Source: Verrucomicrobiaceae bacterium (GTDB taxonomy: Bacteria > Verrucomicrobiota > Verrucomicrobiia > Verrucomicrobiales > Verrucomicrobiaceae). From it: a stretch of DNA of 50,395 bases. Shown piece by piece: positions 1-10,300 of the stretch. Numbering within the stretch: the first letter of the stretch is position 1; each line of letters opens with the position of its first letter. The position numbers were made by a program, and so were the translations under genes. The notes beneath the pieces were generated by a model, which was not told where the DNA came from, made no database searches, and saw only the letters and a list, made by a program, of their open reading frames with translations. The DNA is taken from assembly GCA_016795485.1 (NCBI GenBank), contig JAEUHM010000039.1, positions 1 through 50,395 on the forward strand, written 5' to 3'.

Positions 1-1308
1 ACCGTCGAAGTCAGAACAGGAACCTTGGCCTTTAATGGAGGAGGCAGCAGCAGCGGCGCTTTCCAGCTTAGCACTGGGACGGTGTTGCAGTTCGGCGGCA
101 GCAGCCACACGGTGAGCAGCGCGGCAAGCTTCACGGTGCCAGCGGGTGCCACGGTGCGCTTCAGCGGCGGCAGCACGACGATCAACACGGGGAACTACAA
201 CCTCGCAGGTCTCACCCAAGTCAACGGCGGTGGCGTCTACTTCAATGCCGATACCAGCACGGCCTCACTGACGGTATCCTCGGGCGAGTTGGGTGGCTCT
301 GCTGTGGTGACGGCAGCATCAACCACGTGGAGTGGCGGCACGCTCACAGGCACTGGACGGCTGGAGGTCACCGACAACCTGATCATGAATGGCACGGACC
401 GGACCATGCGCGGGGGACGGGTGGTCAAGAGCAACACAGCAGCCACTTGGAGTGGAGGAACGATCAATGCCGCTGAGGGAGCGGTGTTCAACAATGCGGG
501 GACCTTTACTGCGACGAACAACAACACCTTCTTCAAAAATGGGATTTTTGGTAACGACCCGCAATTCAACAACACCGGCACGTTCATCAAGGACGTTGGG
601 ACGGGGGTCACTTTGTTTTCGAACAATACGGGCTATGGCACACCACAGTTCAACAACAGCGGTATCGTCGAAGTGCGCACGGGCACGCTGGCTCTGGATG
701 GTGTCGGCACGCACGCCGCTGGCCAGTTCAGCCTGCTCAGTGGAGCCGTGTTGCGCCTGGGCGGCGGTCAAACCTTCACCGGCACCAGCGCCATCAGCGG
801 TGCGGGCACCACACAAATCACTGGCACCACTGCGGTGGGCACCGGAGCCGTGCTCAATGTCAGCTCACCGCTAACCATCACCGGCACGGTAACCGGAGCA
901 GGGTTGGTCAATGCCAGCGGTGGCACCAGTTGGACCGCAGGCACACTAACCGGTGGCGGCACCGTCAGCGTCACCGGAGTCCTCACCCTCAGCGGTGGCG
1001 ATCGCGTGCTAGCAGGCGGAAAAGTGCTCAACAACGCGGACACGGCCACTTGGAGTGCAGGTCAGATCAACTCCGGCGAGGGCGCGGTGTTCAACAACAA
1101 CGGTACGCTGACCAACACCTTTAACGGCACTTACATCAAGAACGGCATGTTTGGAGTCGATCCGCGCTTCAACAACACAGGCACCTTCATCAAGGATGGT
1201 GGCACAGGTGCCACAACCTTCTCACATGACATAGGCTATGGTCCAACGATCTTCAACAACACGGGCACCGTCGAAGTCAGAACAGGAACCCTGGCCTTTA
1301 ATGGTTCA
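1..1308 (+). repeat. Long intragenic tandem repeats (about 600-660 bp units)
   Basis: The block encoding VEVRTGTLAFNG occurs at 1-39, again (as VEVRTGTLALDG) near 664-705, and at 1267-1305. The first and third DNA copies differ at only one position over 38 bases. The preceding motif GTFIKD..TG followed by YG...FNN also recurs (about 577-660 and 1180-1263). Spacing is 663 and 603 bases, both multiples of three. Because the window begins inside a copy, more units probably lie upstream. Confidence 0.8.
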
Positions 1309-4300
1309 TTTTCCCAAACTCAGGGCAAGCTCGTGCTCAACGGCGGCCAACTGAGTCGGAATGGTACTTTCTCGGTTACTGGCGGAAAAATCCAGGGACA
1401 AGGAACACTTACGGGTGGTGTAAGTGCGAGCGGTGGCTCTGTCAGCATTGAGCCAGGCATCGGTTCCACTTCCGGTTTGCTCGCTATCACGGGTGATCTC
1501 ACGCTGACAGGTGGATCAAAGCTAGCCCTCGATGTCGGTGGCCTCACGCCTGGGTCTGAGCATGACCAACTCACCGAGGGTGGCAGCACAGCCCTCAGTT
1601 TGGCGGGCTGCACCTTGGAGCTTGGATTGCTCGGTGCCTACTATCCTACAGTCACCGATACGTTTGTCGTGGTGGACTCCCACGCAACGATCACGGGTGT
1701 GTTTGGCAATGTGCCCAATGGAGGCAGGATCAATACCACTGATGGCAAAGGTAGTTTCAAGGTCAACTATGGCAGCGCCAGCAGCTTCTCCGACAAGACG
1801 CAGGTTATTTTGTCCGAGTTCTTTCGCTTTACCCCCACCGAGCTGTCTCTGAGCTCGATGCAAGTGAGCGAAAACTTGGCCGCAGGGGCCAATGTTGGCA
1901 CTTTCACCGTCACCGACGAGACGCCTGGTGCCACGCACACGTTTGCGCTCGTTTCAGGCACGGGTGACACCGACAACGGACACTTCCAGATCACCGGGAG
2001 TCAGTTGCTCACGACCTCGCAGTTCGATTTTGAAACCAAGAATGCGTATAGCATCCGAGTGCGGGTAACGAGCAGCAGCGGGGAGTTGCTTGAGCAGACT
2101 TTTGTCATTCAAGTGACGGATGTGGCCAATCCGGCTAGCTTGGCTCTCAGTGGGAACACGGTAGCGGAGAACTTGCCTTCTGGCACGGTGGTGGGCACGC
2201 TGTCTGCCACAGATCAGACTCCGGGAGGACAACTGACCTACTCTCTGGTCAGTGGTAGTGGCTCGACGAACAATGCGAGGTTCAGCATTAACGGTGATGC
2301 CCTGCAAACGTCACAAGTGCTGGACTTCGAGACGATGTCTGCACCCCAAAGTGTACGGGTCCGAGTCACCGATGAGACAGGTGAGTTCTCCGAGGCGGTA
2401 TTCGCTGTGAACGTAATCAACCAAGGGCCTACAAGTCTGTCGCTATCTGCCGCCACAGTGGCCGAGGGACTGCCAGTGGGCACTCCAGTGGGCACGCTTT
2501 CCGCAGAGATCACTCCGGTGGGCACGGCAGTTGCCTTCTTCTCCAAAGTGAGCGGAGCAGGCTCCACCGACAACAACTCATTCAGTGTGGATGGCACGAC
2601 ATTGCGCACGCTGGCAGTGCTGGATCACGAAGCGGCAGCTACCCGCTCCATCCGCCTGCGAGTGACGGATGCGAATGGCGAAGTGCTAGAGCAAGTGTTT
2701 GTCATTACAGTGACGAATGAGAACGACAAGCCTGTGATCTCCAACATTGCTGACGTGACCGTGCAGCTCGGGGCGGAGCCGCCCGTAACGAACTTCACTG
2801 TGCGCGATGACGACTCTCCTGCGGGTGATTTGGTGGTAACAGCGACATCTTCCAACCAAGCCGTCGTTCCAGATGCGGGCCTGCTACTGGGAGGCACGGA
2901 TGGAAATCGAAGCCTGACGATCACCCCTGTAACTGGTGCGGCGGGCAACTCCACCATCACTGTGACCGTGAGTGATGGCACGCTGAGTGCCAGCGACACG
3001 TTTGTGTTCGCGATCAACGATCAGCCGGTGATTGGGAACTTGCGATTCAATGGCACTGCATTGACACCGACACTGGCGATCAGTAGCTCCGGTCAGGTCA
3101 CTGTGGATGCCACGGATAACCAAGGCGTAACTCGCGTGGAGTTCTTCTATGCGCTGTCGGGCAACGCCAAGACGCGGTTTGCAGTGGACTCTAATGCCGG
3201 GGATGGCTTTGGAGCAAAGATGTCTGTGTCACAATTGCCTGACGGGACTTACGAAGTATCTGCTACAGCCTTTGATGCTGCCGGGGGCAGTGCTACCACA
3301 GCAGGCGGAGTGATTCTCACGCTGGTTGCTCCATCTGCACCCGTAGTGAGTGCTCCGGCGAATGGTCTACGCACGGAGCTATCCAGCGTCAACGTAGTTG
3401 GCACGGCTGATCCTGAAGCGCGGGTGCGAATCGTGCGCGGGACGGAGGTTCTAGCCGGTCCGACTCCGCCATCTGCTAATGGGAGCTTCAGCTTCCCAGT
3501 TAGCCTGATGGAAGGTGCCAATGAGCTCACGGTGATCGCCAGCAATCGTGCGGGCGACAGCCCGGAGGTGAGCCGCAGCGTGGAATACATCCGGGAGTTT
3601 CCTCAGCTCTCTGTCACCATTCAGCCAGCCACCGTCACAGAAGGTTCAGTGCAAACTGGTGCGGTCAGCATCAGCCCTGTTCAAACGTCAGACGTGACCG
3701 TGACGTTGACGAGCAATCGTCCATCAAGAGTGAGTGTGCCTGCATCCGTCGTGATCCCGGCCAATGAATCGCAAGTGAACTTCAGTATCAATGGCATTCA
3801 GAATGACGTGCTTGAGCCCATCGTGCAGGCTCGTGTGTCTGCTGGTGGAGCGTTCTTGAAGGCAGGGTTTAAGGACATCCAAGTGCTGGATGATGACTGG
3901 CCTGTGCTGGCGCTGCAGCTTGAGGGAACTTTTGTGCGGGAGAATGATGGAGCCCAGGCAACCTTCCTGCGAGTGAGCCGGGATGTAGCGCGTGGCTTTG
4001 CCCAGACGGTTTTCTTGAGCAGCAGTCTGCCCTCGGCTGCGGTGTTGCCGCCTTCGGTCATCATTCCAGCCAATGAGACGACGATTAGGATTCCCGTCAC
4101 GGCGGTGGATGACACGGTGGAAGATGGAGCACAGAACACCGTGCTCAGAGCGTGGGTGATCGAATCCGCAACTCAAACCATCGTGAGCGAAAGCCCACCT
4201 GTGACCTTGGAAGTCCAGGACGATGAAGGCCCAACGCTACAACTGCTGGTGTCACCCACTGTGCTTCATGAGGGAGGCTCTTTCACCGGAGGCGGGGAGG

Positions 4301-7300
4301 TCCGCTTGCCAGCTCTGCGAGCACAAGACACCACGGTCACGCTAGCAGCTTCTCCAGAAGGCCTGCTAACTCTGCCCGAGTCCGTATTGATCCCAGCCGG
4401 ACAAATCAGTGCGGTGTTCAATCTCACGGTGCCATCGACAGCGGAAAATGAAGGCCCCAGGCCGGTGCGGTTGACCTGCAGCACTGCTGGGGTGACCAGC
4501 GGCGTGAAGGGAGTCATCATCACCGATGTGCCCATGGCCGACCTCGTGCCAACTCTGACGCAAGTGCCAGAGAGTGGACAAAGCAGTGCCAGTGTGGCGG
4601 TGGTGTTCCGTGTAGAAAACCAAGGCACCGTAGCAGTGAACAAATCTCAGGTGTATCGGATGTGGCTTTCCAGAGACCGTGCGTTGGGAGATGACTCGCT
4701 AGCAGCCAGAGTGTTCACCACTGAAACCCTAGCAGCCGGAGGAAACATCGAGCGCACTGAGACCATCCGATTGCCTCAAGCCGAGGGTGACTTCTACGTC
4801 ATCGTCGAGGCTGATGGAGATTCCAATGTGGAGGAAGCATCAGAGGCCAACAACATCTACACCTCATTGGAACCGATCACCGTATCGGCGGGTTACTCAG
4901 TCGTTGCCAATGTGGATGGCTCGTTCTTCCCTGCTGGGCAGGCAATTACCATCACGGGCCAGGCGACACGCACCGACAGCCAACCAGCGGACAGAGTGCC
5001 AGTAAAGATTCGTGTCACCGTGAATGGTGCGCATCGTGAGTTGCTGGCCACGACAACAGCCAATGGAAGCTTCTCCACCACATTCACGCCATTGGCGGGT
5101 GAGTGCGGAAACTACACGATAGCCGCAGCCCATCCAGCAGCCTCCTTTGGGGAAAGCCAGGACAGCTTCTCCATCGTTGCGATCAAGCCTGTAAGCGTGC
5201 CTGAGGTCAGCTTTGATGATGGTGACAGCAGCACTGCCACCATATTGCTGACCAATCCCGCGGGCCTTCCATTGCACAATCTCGTCGCCTCACTGGAGAC
5301 CCTGTTGCCAGGGGTAACGGTGAATCTCAGCCTTCCACCGGGGGCCGTGCTTGATGGAAGCGCTCGTGTTCCGCTTACCATCGAAGTGATTGGTGATCCT
5401 GGCGTCAGCGGTGTTCGCAATCTGGTTATCAACATCACCACAGCCGAGGGCATCACACTGAGGATTAACGTTCGAGTGACGATTCATCCGCTGCGTCCTC
5501 AATTGACGTTCACGCCAAATCGCATCTCTCAATCCGTGCTTCGTGGCAGCCAGAAGACAGCCACCATTGATTTGGATAACACGGGAAGAGCGGAATCGGG
5601 CGACCTGCAAGTGCTGCTGCCAGACTTGGCCATGCTCTCACTCGCCACACCGCAGTTGATCCCTTCCATACCCCCAGGAGGCAAGGCTCAAATCAATCTG
5701 CTCATCACACCGCCCGCTAATGCACCGCTAACGGTTACGAATGGCCAAATCCTGCTCCACTCAGCGGAATCGGGCACCATGAGCATCCCATTCGACATCA
5801 GAGTGACCTCTGACTCACGCGGCGACCTAACCGTAGAGGTGACGGATGAGTTCACCTACTTCTCTGCAGAGCAGCCCATGGTGGAAGGTGCACGTGTGAG
5901 GCTCCGTGACTCCATCACAGGTCAAGAAGTGGCTCCTCCACAAGTGACGACCGCCACCGGAACAGTGGTATTCACTCAACTCAACGAGGGATACTACGAG
6001 CTGGAGATTACCGAACCCAAACATGCGTCCTACATCAGTGACGTGCTGGTGCAACCAGGGCCGGACAACAAGCAGACCATCTTCATCACCAGGGAAATGG
6101 TGTCCTACCAATGGACGGTGAAGGAGGCTGAAGTCCAGGACCGGTATGAGATCACGGTAAAGACCACCTTTGAAACCAACGTCCCCGCTCCAGTGGTGAC
6201 CGCTACTCCGGGCCAAGTGGATCTGAAGCGACTGGTGGCCGTGGGGGATGAGATGCAGGTGAACTTTGTCATTGAGAACCATGGCTTGATCGCCGCAGAA
6301 CACGCGGTGCTTCGGTTTGCCAATCACCCCTGGTATGTGATCGAGCCACTAGTGCCTGAGATTGGGCGCATCCCCGCAAAGACGGCTCTTACTATTCCAA
6401 CGATCATTAGACGAGTAGGTCCAGTCCCTGCCGGGCTTGCAGCACTTTCGAGATCCTTGGCCACAGGCAGGCCAGAAGACCAAGCCGCTGCGTCATCTGA
6501 GAATGAACAAGTGCCATGCACACTATCCGGTGAAGTGGCCTACGACTACGAATGCGCTAACCTGAATGTGCCGAAGAACATCCCGATCGCCTTCAGCAAC
6601 GTGGATGGAAACTGCACAGGCGGACTGGGCACAGATTTCGGAACGTTGTTCTTCCCAAAAAGTGAACCCCTTCCAGGTAGAGCAAGTTCTACAGCCCCTG
6701 GACGGCCAGGCTTCTCACCGGTTTCGTTCTCTTTACCCACTCCGTGTGACTGCACACCAACTGAGTTTCAAAAGGACGGCGAGCTGGACTTGGGTCCGCT
6801 CACGGCGGCCATCAAGAAGGGACTGGGTAAAGCGCTGCCACCTCCACTAACTCTTGGGAATGTAGAGGTGAAGTTGGAGGGAGACGTGAAAGTCACCGTT
6901 TGTTGTCCGTTGAGCGCGGGACTGGAAGGCACTGGCAAAATATCGATCACCGTGGAGATCATCATTGGATCGTCACTGCCCGAGATTGACCCAGAGTTTG
7001 AGATGCCAGACTGGGCGGAGGTGGAGTTCGAGGCCAGTGGCTTTGCTGGGGCAAAAATCACGCTAACCGGGAGCGGGGAAGCCAAACTCATAAAGCCGTG
7101 CGGTGGAGAAGTACAGATCTGTGGCACGCTGGCAGTTGGTGGCGGCTTGTCATTGGGGGGTGAGTTTGATGCTGCGGTTACCCTCACCGAGAAGAATACA
7201 GGCCTGGAGTTCGAGGGCAATGTGAGAGCCGCTGCACTGCTGAACGGCAGCGTGTCTGCCAGCGCACAGTATTGCACAGGACAGCCTGTCAAAGCTTATG

Positions 7301-10300
7301 CAAGTGCAAGCATCGGCTACGAGCTTACCCTCCGAGGCGAAGTGGCGCATGGGGAAGACAAGAGGCAGATTGGATTCTCTTTCCCAAAGACCATCACTGC
7401 TGGAGACACGCCTCCCGAGGAAGCTGAGGCAGCAAGTAACCTGCTGGCTAGCGGTAAATCGCGTCCACTACTGGGCACATCCAACAACCTCGCAGGTGAT
7501 GAGGAACTAGTGGTAGTCCCGCTGGTTCCAGCCCACTACCCAGGCGTTGGCACTGAACCAATGCCCGTCAGACCGATTGCCGAAACGGATGCTGAGTTGA
7601 TTGCGCTAGCAAGACTTCCCACCGGACAAAGTGGTGTCTGCGCCCAAGTGAAGATGCAATTGAAGCAAGACCTCGTGCTTACGCGCCAGGGTTTTGAGGC
7701 GGAGTTACAGCTCACCAACAATCAACCGGACGAAACTCTGACCGATGTTGGCTTCACGGTGGACATTCGTGACAGCAATGGCCAACCAGCAAGTGATCGA
7801 TTCCAACTTCGTGCTCCCGATGTGGCTGGATTTACTAACATCACGGGCACCGGTACACTCGGGCCCCTCGCCACGGGAGTTTCTCGCTGGATCTTGGTGC
7901 CGAATGATGACGCCGCGCCTACCGTGGAGACAACTTACTTCGTGGGCGGACAGATCAGCTACTCGGAGCATGGACGTCTACTCACCGTGCCTGTAGTGGG
8001 TGTCCCCATCAAAGTGCGGCCCAATGCCGCATTGAAAGTGAGCTACTTCCATCAGCGAGATGTCTTTGGAGACGATCCTCACACCGATTTCATCGAGCCT
8101 GCTGAGCCATTCTATTTGGGTGTGATGGTTCACAACGATGGCTTTGGTGAGGCACGCAATGTGAAGCTCACCTCTGGCCAGCCAGTGATCGTGGATAACG
8201 AAAAAGGGCTGCTGGTTGCTTTCCAACAAGAGACTGCATCTGTAAACGGAGCCGCCGTTGCTCCTGGCAGCACACTGGACTTCGGGACCATTGCCGCGCA
8301 TAGCCGCTCAGTGGGTCTCTTCGGTATGCGCGGCTCGTTGTTGGGCCTGTTCAACGATTATGATGCCACCTTTGAGCATCTTGATGGCAACGGTGACCCA
8401 AGGTTGTCACTCCTGAAGAGCGTGGAGATCCATGAGATGAATCACCTGGTAAGAGCAGCCCGCTCGGGTGACGATTCTCTCCCGGACTTCCTCACCAATG
8501 ACATTGCTGATCACGCAGACCTTCCAGACACACTGCATCATAGCACTGGTGCGGTAGAGGCCGTCGAACTCGTGGCGTCTTCCAGCACAGGAGCCACTCC
8601 TACCCCAAGTTCCCCTTCCACGACGCTCAATGTCGTTATTCCTGCCAACAAGTGGGGCTACTTGCGTATAGCGGACCCCTCTGCTGGTACTATGCGCCTT
8701 GTTGGTGTGAGCCGTAGTGACGGAGTGAATCTCGAAGTCGGCACGAACGTGTGGATCACCCACCGTACCATGCCTGGACTCGCTCAGCAGGCGATTGCGG
8801 AGGACATACTCCATCTGCTCGACTTCGGTGGCTCCGGTCACTATGTGCTGACTTATGCACCACTTGCGGCAGACACGATTCCTCCCAGCAGCCAAGTGGC
8901 GGCTCTTCCTGCCAACTCTGCATCACTGATCCCAGTAACGTGGTCGGGATCGGACAACCAAGTGCTCGCAGGGTTTGATATCTTTGTTTCCGACAATGGA
9001 GGCCCCTTCACCCTGTGGAGAGAGCGCACCACGCTGAGAGGCGCCAGCTACCTTGGAACACAGGGTCACTCCTATGCCTTCTTTAGCGTGGCTGTGGACG
9101 AGGCTGGCAATCGCGAACCTGTCCCCTCCAACCCCGATGCAACGACAGCCGTCACGATCACCAATGCTGCACCTGTGATCACTGGTTTGGATCAAATCCA
9201 TGTCCTAGAGGGTGACGTGCTCTCCGTCCAAATCGCTGCTCAAGACACGAACGGACCGCTTCTGTATGAGTTAGTCTCAGGCGCACCAGCAGGCATGACC
9301 ATCTCCCAGTCCGGGGAGATCTCATGGGCCACGGGTGAATCGCACGGTGGACGCAGCTATCCAGTCGAAGTCAGAGTCACAGATCGTGGATTGCCTCCAA
9401 CGTCCTCGGTAGAGGCATTTGAAATCATCGTGGACGAAAACAATACCGCACCGGTTCCGAACGTGGTACCGGACATCTTCCTCACCGCTGGTGACACACG
9501 CGTCATTGGCCTAACGGCTACAGACACGGACCTTCCGCAGCAAGAACTCACCTGGGAGTTGGCCAACGGACCCATACCTGGACTCACTTTGGACCCAGCC
9601 ACTGGTCTGATGTCTCTCGTCACGCTGCCATCTCCCACGGCACGGACCGTCACCGCAATCGCATCCGTCAGAGACAACTTTGATCCACCCGCGACAGCTA
9701 CCGTTTCCGTGACCTTCTTTGTCGCAGCCGGAGGCGGAAGCACGGTAACCACTAGCCCTGTAAACGGAGCGCCCACGCTCGCGCTCATCCCGAATCCAGC
9801 TCCTATCCCACTCAACTCCGCCGCCAGGACGATTCAGTTGGAAGGAATCAGCGCTGGACCTCCCGGTGAAGTGCAAGCCATCTCAGTCACAGCAGTGTCC
9901 AGCAATCCAGACCTGATTCCTAACCCAACGGTGCAGTACACCTCACCCGGCAGCACCGGATCCATCACCTACACACCTATAGAAGGGGTTCACGGCACAG
10001 CCGAAATCACCGTCATCGTCACAGATGACGGCGGAACCGCCAACGGAGGCATCAACACCGTCCAGCGCACGTTTACCGTCGTGGTCGAAGACACCGTGCC
10101 ATTCCTGTCGTTCTCCAAAGCGATCTATAAGGTCAACCAGGGCGCGACCAGCGTGGACGTCACGATCACTCGCACCGGCAACCTATCGGCCACCTCTGTA
10201 ACGCTCAACACAGCAGATGGAACGACATCGACCGTTCCCCCATTCGCTGCCGCAGTAGCAGGAACCGATTACCAAACCGTCTCAGACATTGTGGCATTCG

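Noticed and set aside
25..27. TTG at 25 as the start of the giant protein
   Set aside because: The frame stays open to base 1 and the eight upstream codons encode the same TVEVRTGT repeat seen at 1267.
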